Assembly (NCBI RefSeq): GCF_019175285.1
Contig: NC_056526.1
Coordinates: forward strand, 121,332,599 to 121,396,598
DNA from: Sceloporus undulatus
Lineage: Eukaryota; Chordata; Lepidosauria; Squamata; Phrynosomatidae
Length of the DNA: 64,000 nucleotides
Reading direction: 5' to 3'
Shown piece by piece: positions 53,437 through 64,000 of the stretch; the first letter of the stretch is position 1, and every line of letters starts with the position of its first letter. The notes under the pieces are model-generated. The model saw nothing but the letters and a program-made list of their open reading frames with translations. It was not told where the DNA came from and ran no database searches. Position numbers and translations under genes: made by a program.

Positions 53437-53957
53437 ACATAATTTGTGTCATTAGTCTGACAACAGAGTTCAGATACAGACCAGGGGGAGAATAGAGACA
53501 CCAAGGTGAACATTGGTTGCTACACCCTTTGTTGGTGTTTGCTGCTCTGTTCTAACAGTCATGACATAAAGAAGAGGAGCTCTACAAGCATCAGTTCTAC
53601 TGAGCTCATACTTGTTTACAAATCATACGTTTTTCACACTTGGCAGTTGCATTCCCAGAACCAGTCCTTGGTTTGGTTCACTGCTATTGTTAGCCTCCCA
53701 TTCATGATTGTTATATAAACCATCTGTTCTAAATGACAGTATGGGATGACTCAACCCCAGTACAGAAGCCATTTGCATGCTGTCAATGTGAATATTCTCT
53801 TGACAGCAAATGCTCAAGAGAAGCTAAATAAAGCTTCGAGGTCTAATCTATACTCTTGAAGAAATCTGGATGTTTTAACCATCACTCAAATTGGGGTTGG
53901 TTGTTTTTGGGGTTTTTTTTAGAAATGACGTTAATGTTTAGATTGTCTTCTGACTAA
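53437..53957. other. No recognisable feature
   Basis: Unique-looking; short frames only. Confidence 0.5.
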
Positions 53958-54156
53958 GTTGTTGTTATTGTGTGCCTTCTAGTCATTTTGACTTATGGTG
54001 ATCCCAAGGTGAACCTATCACAGGGTTTTCTTCAGAGAGGGTTTGCCATTGCCATCCTCTGAGGCTTTGACTTGTCCAAGGTCATCCAATAGGTTTCAAA
54101 CCCTGCTCTTCAGAGTCATAGTCCAACTCTCAAAGCACTATACCATGCTGGCTCTC
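53958..54156 (-). mobile_element. Sauria-type SINE
   Basis: TTGTTGTTATTGTGTGCCTT to CACTATACCATGCTGGCTCT in reverse. Confidence 0.85.
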
Positions 54157-54185
54157 TCTGACCAAATTATGCGCATCAAATGTGT

Positions 54186-54316
54186 ATATGTGTGTGTATG
54201 TTTATGTGCCTTCAAGTCTCTTGTTGACTTATGGCGACACCATTAATTCATAGGGTTTTCTTAGGCAAAGAAGGCTCAGAGGTGGTTTTGCCAGTTCCTT
54301 CCTCTGAAATATAGGC
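54186..54316 (-). mobile_element. 5S-Sauria SINE, tail part
   Basis: GTGCCTTCAAGTCTCTTGTT and GGTGGTTTTGCCAGTTCCTT; truncated by a GC-rich segment starting GGCCCGGTACAAATTAG (54313), perhaps another MITE. Confidence 0.7.
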
Positions 54317-54902
54317 CCGGTACAAATTAGAAGAAAGGGGCGGCCAGAGGCTGTCCCTTTCACTTCCAGATCGTGGCCGCAGCAACTGCACGGCTGTGGC
54401 AATGATCCACTGCAAAAAGGAGCTGTGAAAGGCAAGAAGGCTGGGTTAAGGGGGAATGCATTAGAGAGTGTGATGGCTGAAACAGCTCCGTCATGCTATT
54501 ATGAAAACATGCAATAATGGCAGCTCTCAAACTGGTATGTTTATGTTTTTGAGACTGTAGCAAGAACAGAACTCAGATTGATAATATCCTTTACAATTTA
54601 CTATGTTCAAAATGGTGAAAGTTACCTTAGATCTGGAAACACTGATTGGCAAAACTGATTATTTACCTATCAAAATGATGTGCATGGTTGGCTGCAAGAC
54701 TATAGGAACTATAGTTGAACACATCTGGAGAGTACAAGGTTGAGAAACATTGGCTTACATTGTCTGCTTCAGCTCTGTTGGACATATATGACCATCCATT
54801 GTCTCCTGCTTTTTTGTGGACTTGAAAAGCACAGGGTGAACCCAATACTGGGAAGTTTTAGTAGATGATGTAGCTCTTTTTAAAGGGTGCAACCCACACT
54901 AG

Positions 54903-55125
54903 ACAGCCAATATACTGTAGTGGTTTGAATGTTGGAATAGAACTCTAGAATAGGAGTCTAGAATGTTAGAATAGGACTCTAGAGTTTGAATCTCTTGCTT
55001 AGCGATAGAAACCCATTGGGTGACCTGGGGTAAATCATACTCTCCCAGCCTTAAAGGAAGGCAATAGCAAACATGCTCTGAATAAATTTTGCCAAGAAAA
55101 CTTCATGAGAGGGTCACCAGAAGTT
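54903..55125 (+). mobile_element. Sauria-type SINE with internal tandem duplication
   Basis: AATATACTGTAGTGGTTTGA head; the AATAGGACTCTAGA region is repeated three times (about 54931-54982); GAAACCCATTGGGTGACCTG core; GGGTCACCAGAAGTTG tail end. Confidence 0.8.
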
Positions 55126-55129
55126 GTAG

Positions 55130-56416
55130 CTCATTTGGAGCCATATATCAACATCTCTGTTCATAGCCAGAAGCCAATGAAAATTGTGATTAGCTTACCC
55201 AAAGTTCTGTTGTGGCATAAATATTGTTCTTGCATTTGACTACTTCCGACATCTCTGGTTGTACCATCACACACTTGTCTATTACCTGTTCATTTGCCGG
55301 AAGGGTCCTGCTCAATTGTGTCCCATATCTGTAATACGTAATACTTCTGCATTTATGTCAACTAAATATCTGTCTTCCTCCCTGTGCTCATGTGTTTTGA
55401 ATTTTAGCAAATATCCAGTTCATTGAATTGTGATGAAAATACTTAATTAGTTATATTTCATTGTTGCAGTAACAGAGCTGTTCTGGTGTTTAGTTTTTGA
55501 ATTAACAGAAGCTAGGAAGTCTTTAAAATATGCACCTTGCATGGGTGGGGGCAGTGGAAAAATATCTTGCATGAAATAAGTCAAAAAGGCAAGAGTTGAT
55601 TTATTTGAACCATTGAGGGGGGATCCTGTCTCTGTTTTCAAAATGCAAACTCTTGTAGGAGTTATTTTAGTGGCTTGTTTCACAGTCACAGTAGAAATGC
55701 TTTTCCTAGCTAAATTATGAAACTCTTATCAACTGATTTTTTTTATTCTGAAAGAACTGTAGCACCTTGGCAGCAATATTATGAAATCTTGTTAACTTGT
55801 TGATCACCACCTTTTTCTTTCTGCCAGAGATTTGGCACTCTTACAGTCTGTACAACTAGCTCTAAAGCACGTACATTAGGGCAGATACAAGAGACTGTGC
55901 TGCCTGAGGCAAAATATGGCAACCACCTTTTCCATTCCTCATATAAAAACTAATTGCATTTGCAGTTAAAGCTGGCATCCCATTAGTGAACTTTTTAACT
56001 TTTTTAGTCATTGTGGAGGGAGGAATTCACTTCCACTTTATGCAATGACCAAAACATCATCTTCCTTTTGTGCTCCTCTCATTCCATGGTCATGTAATGG
56101 CTGGGGAAGAGCAGAGGGCATTGGAGAACTATAACAAAATGCAGAACAATGAAGACAGGAGGTCTGTCTTCTCAGACTTTCTGGTGGTCTTCCAGAGGTT
56201 CTGGATCATGCTTTCATCATTGTGCATCTGGTTATAACCACATAGCCAACTGCTTTGCTGGTTGCTCCTGTGTTCTACTGACCTGAAATGGTTGTTTATG
56301 GGGACTGCAGGAGGAGGGTGAGTCCTACAAGAAGGAAGACACTTGAATGGAACTTTATGATATGTCTCCTGATGCAGGAGCTCAGCCTGAATGTTTCACC
56401 CACACTGATGCTGAGA
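55130..56416. other. No recognisable gene
   Basis: Contains GTGCTGCCTGAGGCAAAATA (55899), the phrase shared with 38407 and 43215. No exon seen. Confidence 0.45.
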
Positions 56417-56423
56417 CTGTGGC

Positions 56424-56588
56424 CAGGGACATAGCCAAGGGGGGGGAGGTTCTTGGGGTCCAGACCCCCCCTTCCATTAGAAAAATGAATGGTGCGTGCT
56501 GCTGCGCTGCTGCACTCAAGCCCCATTATAATGGTGGCACTTAGTCTGGAAACCCCCCCCCCTTCCTAAAATCCTAGCTACGTCCCTG
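56424..56588. mobile_element. CAGGGACGTAGCC MITE, copy 2, 7-bp TSD
   Basis: Ends CAGGGACATAGCC and AGCTACGTCCCTG; flanks CTGTGGC (56417-56423) and TTGTGGC (56589-56595). Confidence 0.85.
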
Positions 56589-56595
56589 TTGTGGC

Positions 56596-57300
56596 TGTAA
56601 ACTTGCATGGCTCAATGTAGCATAGTAAGTTTGCACATGGAACTTCTCCGATGGCAAATCATTTACTACTCTTGGACCAGACACCTGCTGGACCCTTTCC
56701 CATGGTCGTTCCATCCCTGGTGAGGAATGAAAGTGGAATCACAGAAGCAACTGGCTATGTTCCCACTGGGATCTGACAAAGTCCTCTAGCAGATAATGTA
56801 ATCAGTTTACATCTGGCTATTGGAACATAGCCAGCTACGGCTGTAAACCCCTCACTGACAGCAGCAGGCCTGTCAGGAAGCAGTGCAGAAGCCACATGAC
56901 ATGGATTTCTACCTTTTTAACATGCTTCTATCACCTTCTGCCATTTGTTGCCTGAGATAACCATCCCACTTCTTCTAAAGGTAGCGCTCCCTTTCATCCC
57001 CATTGTTGTTGCAGTTGGAAAAAGAACTCTACTGGTATTCTTCCCACCAAAAAGCACAGAGTAAAGGTCAATTCCATGTGGATCATTCATGCAGAGCTGC
57101 AGTACAAGCCATGCAGCCATCCATACATTATTGTACTGAAACTCTCAGCATTGGTTGTGGTGGTAATTGCATCTGGATTGGATATGGATTGCCCATTGAC
57201 TGCCCTAGAAGTCTCGCTCAATTATGTCTGTTTTAATTGATTTTAATCTGCATTTTATAATTGTGTTTCTAGTTTTAAATAGGGGAATAAGGGGATTACG
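56596..57300. other. No recognisable feature
   Basis: Unassigned; AT-rich towards the microsatellite. Confidence 0.5.
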
Positions 57301-57354
57301 TACATTTTAAGAATGTATATATTTTGTATTTTATGGTGTATTTTTGTGTTGTAA

Positions 57355-57364
57355 NNNNNNNNNN

Positions 57365-57417
<53 letters not shown>
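57355..57417. repeat. 10-N gap and (AAT)n microsatellite
   Basis: Ten N (57355-57364) then about 17 AAT units. Confidence 0.95.
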
Positions 57418-57629
57418 AATCTGGAGGGCCTCACAACCGTCACCTTAGATGCAGAGTGCAATCATATGCATAGTTAGATGTAAGGCCAATAGAATTATTT
57501 GTGCAAAAGCTTGTAACATCAGGAATGGCAGCTGGATTCCTAGTCATTCTCCTCTTGAGTTTTAGAAGGATGTCTTAATAATTTACTTTGTGATACTTGA
57601 GAGATGGAGCAAAATAACAGAAAGTATGG

Positions 57630-57664
<35 letters not shown>
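57630..57664. repeat. (TC)n microsatellite and short tandem repeat
   Basis: About 16 TC units. Just downstream (57690-57742) four diverged copies of an AGTTATGTAACCC unit occur in tandem. Confidence 0.9.
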
Positions 57665-57670
<6 letters not shown>

Positions 57671-58149
57671 TTAAAAAAAACCTCTTTCCCAAGTTATGTA
57701 ACCCAGAGTTATGTAACCCAAAGTTACGTAACCCCAAGTTAATGTTTCCACAGGCAAAGACCTAAAAAATGGCTTTGGAGGTTCTTGATGTGACATGGCT
57801 TAGCAGCCACAGACACTGTAGCCTCCAAACACATAATGCCAAATAGGAACAGTGTGATCCTCTTCTGTCTTTTGCCTGTTTCACATCCCAGGAGCCATAA
57901 TAGTTCAAAGGCTAACAAACGCCTGGGAAATTGCCTCACATTTGGAAGCCCATAAGGCCAGCACATTCTAATGAAGGAACATCTGGTTCTTTTCAAATTC
58001 TTCTTCCACTTACTCAGAGGACTGCTCAGTAGGGTAAGGCAGCCACGACAAGGAATTTTCTTAATCGATTACAAGATGGTTTAAGTTAAGAGTGTGTTAA
58101 GGCTGTGTCTAATTGCTCTGAGGAAAGCCTCACTATCAATGTGGAAATT

Positions 58150-58297
58150 AGTTTTTTGTGGGTTTTTTGGGCTATGTGGCCATGTTCTAGAAGAGTTTCT
58201 TCCTGACGTTTCACCACCATCTATGGCTGGCATCTTCACATAGCCCGAAAAACCCACAAAAAACTATGGATGCTGGCCATGGAAGCCTTCGACTTCA
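58150..58297. mobile_element. Penelope-like element type A, 148 bp, 13-bp TSD
   Basis: Identical CAATGTGGAAATT at 58137-58149 and 58298-58310. Left unit GTTTTTTGTGGGTTTTTTGG, right unit CCCGAAAAACCCACAAAAAA and tail GCTGGCCATGGAAGCCTTC. A hammerhead-like layout lies on the minus strand at 58240-58201. Confidence 0.65.
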
Positions 58298-58324
58298 CAA
58301 TGTGGAAATTGTGTGTGTAGATGT

Positions 58325-58553
58325 GTCTTCACATTCCCTGTCACATTATGATGACTCCCTGAACATCATAGGGTTTTATTAGGCAAGGAATACTCAGAGG
58401 TGGTTTTACCAGTTCCTTCCTCTGAAATATAGCCTACAACACTTGGTATTCATTAGTGGTCTCCCAACCAAGTACTTACTAGGGCTGATCCTGATTACTG
58501 TAGCTTCCAACATCAGACAGGATCTGGTACTTTTAGGATATTGAGGCCCTGAT
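58325..58553 (-). mobile_element. 5S-Sauria SINE
   Basis: CTCAGAGGTGGTTTTACCAG, GGTCTCCCAACCAAGTACTT and CCAACATCAGACAGGATCTG are the reverse of tail and 5S-like head. Confidence 0.85.
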
Positions 58554-61081
58554 GTGGAAATAACTTCTGAATAAATGTGAAGAAGATTGGTTTAACAGGG
58601 AGATCCACTGTATGTTTACTCAGAAATAAGTCTCATTTGTGTTTAGTAGGATTTATTCATAAGAAAGTTCAAAGCAAAGGTGGGCAATTTTCAGGGGTGG
58701 TGGTGGGATGACTTCCCTTCTGAATCCACTAGGACTGTACCCTAGATAGTCTTCCACTAGCGCTGTGCCAGAGAATTTGCTCCAGTGAAGGCAACCCCTT
58801 CTTAAGAAGAGCATGCATCATGATATTCAAGTTCTAGGAGGGCAATCAGAAAAGAAAACAAGACACATGCTCCATGTCTTGTTTTAAAGTTCTATTGTGT
58901 TTTTTCTTGTTGTTGTTTCAGAAGGCTGCCCTCCCAATACAAAAGTATCTTAAAACTAACTTCACTATAGACACCTTCAGAATACAAAAGACAAAGTGAA
59001 TGCCATGTGCCTGGCAAGCCCCTGAAAATTACTGGTGAGCTGCATGTGAGAAACTGGGTTGTGAGTCATAGAGGTCTAATCTGAAAGGGCTGAGATTTGA
59101 GTCTTGCAGCCTTATTCATTCTTCAAGAGAATATAAGATCATTGACTAAAACATATTATGATAGAAGATATGAACTTATTTGTATGCAGTTTATGTGTCA
59201 TCCTGAGCTATGAGATCTAATAGGTGAACCTGGGTGGGTTGCACTCTTTCAGCCTGTGCTACCACTTAGGGTTGTCATGAGAATAAAATAGAGAGAGCCT
59301 TGAACCCATTGGAGGAAAAGAAAAATAGAAATTTCTCAGCCTTTTGGCTACCATCAATAACCACTAATAAATAAATTGGGCTTTTGAACCCTTGCCCTAC
59401 TACTGTCTACCTATGTTGCCCTTCTGCACAGGCTTCCTCCCATCTGATGGCTTCACTCCCTACTTTCCTGTTGGTTCTTGCCTGCAGGTTTGTAGTTTTG
59501 GAGGAAAGCAAAATGAGGGCATTCCCCCCCAATTTTGCCTCTCAGTTAAATGTTCCTTCAATCCCCAAATGTCTAGCATTGCAGAGAGTGAGACACTGAA
59601 CACCACTCACACCTAGAGCTCTTCTTATATTTGCTGTGTTTGCATTCCCTTGGCAACTTTGCCTGCCCCTTTTCTTTGGATGTCTTAACAGTACAGTAGT
59701 TCTAAATGCCCAACTGACGTTTTAATTTATTGCAATGCTAGTAGTTTGGAGGGAGGGGAATGAAGGGAAATTCCCTGGAGTGTGTGCAGAATCCTTATTG
59801 AAGAAGCAATGTCCTCATTTTGCCCCCTTCTGTAGATACCCCTGCCCCCAGTTACCCTGCTGCCCACTGTGATGCTATACTGGCACTTAATATGACCTGA
59901 GTTTTAAAATATGGACTGCCACCACCATGTGTCCTCTTGCTTTGGGAATGTCCGGTAATATCAGTCTTGACTGCATAGCAGTCTCGTGAGATATTGCTAG
60001 CCAAAGGCTGAAGTGCTACGTCAGTGCATATGCATCCACTTTTCTGTGCCCCAAAAGTTAAATAAACTTGAAAACCCTCACATATTCCATTAGCTCTTGC
60101 CTATCAATTTCAGTGCATTAATGGGACAGTTTTAAGCCACAATAGGTCTCCCTCGCCCCTACCCTCACCCTATTAAAATATTTATATTGTAATCACTCAA
60201 GAGCTAGGCCTCTCCTAACTCAAAAGCCTGTCTGGGGGGCAAAAGTATTTTAGGGTAGGGTGAGACTGAAGTGATATGACATGAAATTGATTGGAGGACC
60301 CTAGAAGGTGAAGCCTTGGCCATCATAAATTCGAGGAATGCGGATGTGACTGGCTCAGTGTGCACACAAGGCTGACGGAGGCTGACAGCTCCCATCTGTG
60401 AGCAATAATGTGTAGAATGCAAGGGGGGGTGGGTTACTGGAATGTACCTATCAGACTCTCTCAGGACTTGAACAATTTACTGCTCCTTATCAGTGACCAC
60501 GGTCATGATTAGCTGCTGCAGGACTTGGAATGGAACTTGGGAATTCGAGGGGAATTAAAGAAAAACCCACCATACAAAGCCTCTCTTGTTAAAACACAGA
60601 CTAATGAATTTTAGGCCTAGGTGATGATGGGAGGGGAGGAAACAAGCATGAGAGAGATTTTTTTTTTTCCTGAGGGACTTACCCATCAAAATATCCACAA
60701 AGCAAATTGTATTAGAAGTAATAGCTACTAGTGCTAAATTATCAGTTTCACAATCTGTCAAGTGCCAGCAACTGGAGCTTTGGGCCGTCAATGAATCAAT
60801 GATTTGGATTTTATCCAAGGTTTAGAAATTGGTGAGATATCGTTGGATAATGTGGCATGTTTCAACAATGTCACCTTTTGTATTTACTATTGTGGTGATT
60901 TAATTCAGTTGTATTTTCAGACCATTTGGAATTTTCCCAGAGCACCTATTGCCAGTAGGACTACAGTTATTTTTATTTTCCAGAAGCACCGGGTCTCAGT
61001 TTGTAGGTCTTGATATTTTGCAATCGCTCCCATCTTTGTCCTCAATTCTACTGCCACTAGTGATTGCAAATTTCCTGTGCA
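58554..61081. other. No recognisable gene
   Basis: About 2.5 kb. A MIR-like phrase occurs at 59224-59290 (GTGAACCTGGGTGGGTTGCA...GGGTTGTCATGAG). No exon or RNA gene seen. Confidence 0.45.
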
Positions 61082-61088
61082 AGTGGGG

Positions 61089-61250
61089 CAGGGATGTAGC
61101 CAAGGGGGGGGGGGGTTTGGGGTCCGGATCCCCCCTTCCATTAGAAAAATGAATGGTGCATGCTGCTGTGCCGCCACACCCAAGCCCCATTATAATGGTG
61201 GCACTTAGTCTGGACCCTCCCCCCTTCCTAAAATCCTAGCTACGTCCCTG
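61089..61250. mobile_element. CAGGGACGTAGCC MITE, copy 3, 7-bp TSD
   Basis: Ends CAGGGATGTAGCC and AGCTACGTCCCTG; identical AGTGGGG flanks at 61082-61088 and 61251-61257. An 11-G run follows the left end. Confidence 0.9.
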
Positions 61251-61257
61251 AGTGGGG

Positions 61258-61995
61258 GCAACACATGAAGACAATTAAACTCACACCTCTAAAATGTCCA
61301 GTAATAATAGTCCCACTTTGGAAGCATAGGAATACCAGTATGGAATCCTATTGGTCAGTCCCAGATAGAGAAGATGCATTGAATCAATTGCTGAGTGGTG
61401 AAAGAACATGCAGGTAAATCCCATACTGTTTGGGATTAACAGAAAGATTCAGGCATTTCTCTCTAAGTTGAAATATCAATATGTAAGGTTTTAACACAAA
61501 AGTATGATAACAAGAGATTCATAAGCTTGAACACTGCTTGTCGTACAAACTGAGCATGGGATGGGACAACTAACAGTAATTTGGACCATGTTGGTGTTGG
61601 TATTTTCAGGGCATTAGCATCTAGGGGCTGCAAGGTGGCACTCTGTTAAACATATTTTTGCCAAAAATGAGACAGCCTCTCTGGCTCCAGTATAGCTTGA
61701 TAGAGAGGTATAGTCCAGATGGGAGGAAGCTCTTCATCTTTATCAACCTGTGTTTAAAAACTTATTTTATGAATGAAGCCAAAGGACACTCTCTTCGCAG
61801 GTGGTGACAAGTAGATAGCCCATTGCCACCCAACTATCCACACTGAGATTTACATGAAGGGGGAAATGCAGGCACAACAGTTTCTGCAAAACTCAAGCTA
61901 AGAAAATCTTAACATTCACAGCCACCTACACCTGTCTTCACATCTATCGTTTTCAACCCACTCAACATATTTCCTGCTGAAGCAAACTGAACACA
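61258..61995. other. No recognisable feature
   Basis: Unassigned. Confidence 0.5.
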
Positions 61996-61997
61996 TG

Positions 61998-62040
61998 CCC
62001 GCACACACGCACACGCACACACACACACACACACACAATA
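61998..62040. repeat. (AC)n microsatellite
   Basis: Imperfect then pure CA units. Confidence 0.95.
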
Positions 62041-62284
62041 CTGCAGGTTGCAATTAACTAATTACTTATTCTTTCCTTTGAATTCTGAAGAATTTTGAAT
62101 GTTAATGCCACAGCTTGGCTAAGGATATCTGTTACGTTATCTTGAACTTATAGGTAGTGAATCACCAAAATTAATATTTACATGACTCAGAATATGAACT
62201 TCTTCAGCTTGGAATATATTACCTTTTTCTTATTCATACAGCTAGGCTTTGTACTGTGTCCTGAAGAAAGTTATTCTCCTATTG

Positions 62285-62508
62285 AAAACAAAATTAACAT
62301 TGCTAACCTATGGCAACCCTAAGGTGAGCATATCATGGAGTTTTCCTGGTATGATTTGTTCAGAGGAGGCTTGCCATTGCCTTCCCCTGAGGCTGAGACA
62401 GTGTAATTTGTCCAAGATCACACAGAGTGTTTACATGGCAAAGCCAGGATTTGAAACCGGGTCTCCAGAGTCAGAGTCCAATGCTCCAAACACTGCACTA
62501 CTTTAAAA
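62285..62508 (-). mobile_element. Sauria-type SINE
   Basis: AACCTATGGCAACCCTAAGG tail side to CAATGCTCCAAACACTGCAC head in reverse. Confidence 0.85.
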
Positions 62509-62549
62509 AAAAATCAATTAAAAATTGTGTTGGAGATGATTTAATAAGG

Positions 62550-62790
62550 CCCAAGAGCCAGTGTGAATTAGTGGTTTGAGTGTTGGTCTATCACTCTGGA
62601 GATCAGAGTTCAGTTGCCAGATCAGCCATGGAAACACACTGAGTGACCTTGGGCAAATCACACTGTCTCAGCCTCAGGGGAAACAAACCTCCTCTGAACA
62701 AATAATGGCAGGAAAACCCCATGATAGGCTCACCTTAGGGTTGCCATAAATCGGAAGTGCCTTGAAGGCATACAACCACAACAATTCTCA
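62550..62790 (+). mobile_element. Sauria-type SINE, full length
   Basis: AGAGCCAGTGTGAATTAGTG head, GAGTGACCTTGGGCAAATCA core, GGGTTGCCATAAATCGGAAG tail. Confidence 0.9.
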
Positions 62791-63490
62791 TTTTGCAATG
62801 GGACCACATGTTTGGTGAAAGTGCCCAATCCATCAAACAACTTTAAGTTATTTTAAAATATATAGCTCCAATGTTATTGGGTGATTGAGTCAAACTAAAG
62901 TAACTGGCTAAAGGTGAAAAGTCTTTGCTATTGTGATGGTGTCAGCCCATCCTCCCTCCCCCGGTTTGCACTTGATTTCCTGGTAGCTGTCAACCATAAA
63001 GATTCAGATTACCAACAACCCAGCAACATGCATTAATGAGGGATTAGACAGGGTTTAACATCCCTTCTGTTTTGCTTGACAGGCTCGCTCTTCTGGTAAC
63101 ACTTGCAAACTGTTCTCTAGATCCACAGTCTTCTTAAAATTACTGATGAAAACCCTGCATAGCATGTTGTTTGCAATCTGTCATTTAAACAAATGATAAT
63201 CATATATTTCTGCTCCTTTGCTCAGGTTTTGTTTCTTGTGATGACTTCAGACCAATATTTGCTTAGTCTGTAAACTCGTAACTGTTTAAAAATTAAAACA
63301 TTTGTGAGTTATGGAAAGCATACATAAAATTGAACCAACTGATATATGGCATTTTTTTTTAGCCATCTTCATATTCTGATCATGTTTGTTATGTATCTAT
63401 ACTCGTGAAGAAAGAAAGAAGTAATGGAAATAGATTATCTAATCGACATTTTCCTAACTCTGCTTTTAAGTAGTTATCACATAGCTTCAA
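62791..63490. other. No recognisable feature
   Basis: Unique-looking sequence without obvious repeats. Confidence 0.45.
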
Positions 63491-63494
63491 TGGA

Positions 63495-63600
63495 AGATAA
63501 TGGCAAGCCTCCTCTGAACAAATCTTGCCAAGAAAAACCTGTGATACATTCATCTTAGGGTCACCATAAGTGAGAAATGACTTTAAGGCACACAACAACT
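63495..63600 (+). mobile_element. Sauria-type SINE, 3' part
   Basis: GGCAAGCCTCCTCTGAACAA and GGGTCACCATAAGTGAGAAA, ending ACACAACAAC. Confidence 0.85.
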
Positions 63601-63604
63601 GTAG

Positions 63605-63680
63605 GACCTTATCACATTAGAACAGAAACGGGATTTAAAATGGAATTAAATTAGAAAAAAAACTGCAAATGCGGGAAGTT
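63605..63680. mobile_element. One-end fragment of the GGAG-TTATCACA MITE family
   Basis: GGACCTTATCACATTAGAAC then CAGAAACGGGATTTAAAATG, as at the left end of the element at 939. Confidence 0.65.
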
Positions 63681-63711
63681 GTTAGGTTTGTTATATACTT
63701 CTCAAGATTGG

Positions 63712-63712
63712 C

Positions 63713-63752
<40 letters not shown>

Positions 63753-64000
63753 TTTATTTATGTTTCCCCACCTCTCCCATTGGATCGAAGTGGGGTTACA
63801 GATTATAAAACTATTACAGAACTATTATAAAATATAAAACAGTACAAAAAATACAATCTCTATTAGAACACACTCATATCATATAACATACATATCCAGA
63901 GTAAGGCAGAGGATCAAACGACCAGTGTAAATATCTTTATTCTTCAGGGGGGGAAAGCTTGACAAAAGAGAAAGGTTTTTAATCTCTTTTTAAATGTATC
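63712..64000 (-). mobile_element. LINE 3' UTR with (AAT)n tail, runs off the window
   Basis: (AAT)n at 63712-63750, then TTTTATTTATGTTTCCCCAC...GTGGGGTTACA and A-rich sequence, laid out as at 47228-47540. The coding part would lie beyond 64000. Confidence 0.6.

Noticed and set aside
22000-64000. RASL11B or SCFD2 exons, expected farther along in the mammalian order
   Set aside because: No frame with Ras-like G motifs or Sec1-family sequence was seen; they probably lie beyond the window.

Overview
This is a window of vertebrate nuclear DNA, almost certainly from a squamate reptile (lizard or snake). The diagnosis rests on interspersed repeats: about twenty tRNA-derived Sauria-type SINEs whose tails resemble the 3' end of the BovB LINE, five 5S-rRNA-headed SINEs of the 5S-Sauria type, BovB, CR1/L2 and L1 LINE fragments, Penelope-like elements, and a very large load of short palindromic DNA transposons (hAT, Tigger, Harbinger-like and unassigned MITEs). 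Two runs of exactly ten N (9073-9082, 57355-57364), both inside microsatellites, are assembly gaps.

Real genes occupy only the first third. At 3544-3579 on the minus strand is a 12-codon first coding exon, MTVRNIASICNM followed by a GTGAGT donor, which matches the N-terminus of USP46 (ubiquitin-specific protease 46). Its 5' UTR lies at higher coordinates, carries a 9-codon upstream ORF and a YY1-like motif, and is backed by a GC-rich promoter with two CCAAT boxes. The rest of USP46 would lie to the left of the window. About 12 kb away, divergently on the plus strand, is a TATA plus 5'-TOP promoter (15.64-15.69 kb), two or more small non-coding exons (17857-17941, 19347-19395) and two related H/ACA snoRNAs, one per intron (16722-16853, 19009-19143). 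Their 3' pockets read onto the 28S rRNA site guided by SNORA26. In mammals SNORA26 is hosted by DANCR/SNHG13, next to USP46, so gene order, snoRNA identity and promoter type agree. In this genome the snoRNA appears duplicated.

From about 22 kb to 64 kb I find no host coding exon. The stretch fits a long intergenic region upstream of USP46 and is made of decayed repeats and unannotated unique sequence. Nested insertions are common: a hAT inside a Sauria SINE (36.1-36.5 kb), a 164-bp MITE inside a Tigger-like element (12.0 kb), a Penelope-like element and a Tigger-like MITE inside BovB (5.75-7.8 kb), a Harbinger-like MITE inside CR1 (39.0-39.4 kb), and an L1 inside a MITE within the snoRNA host intron (16.1-16.65 kb).

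The most unusual observations are: (1) three families of Penelope-like remnants that share a hammerhead-ribozyme-like layout with a 4-nt self-complementary stem III; (2) two ultra-short hAT derivatives of 48 and 51 bp, little more than two terminal inverted repeats, each with a perfect 8-bp target duplication; (3) a 164-bp MITE family with three copies all showing 7-bp target duplications; (4) the duplicated SNORA26-like snoRNA with divergent guide and box sequences; and (5) CpG-rich Harbinger-like MITEs built from serial hairpins and carrying paired YY1-like motifs.
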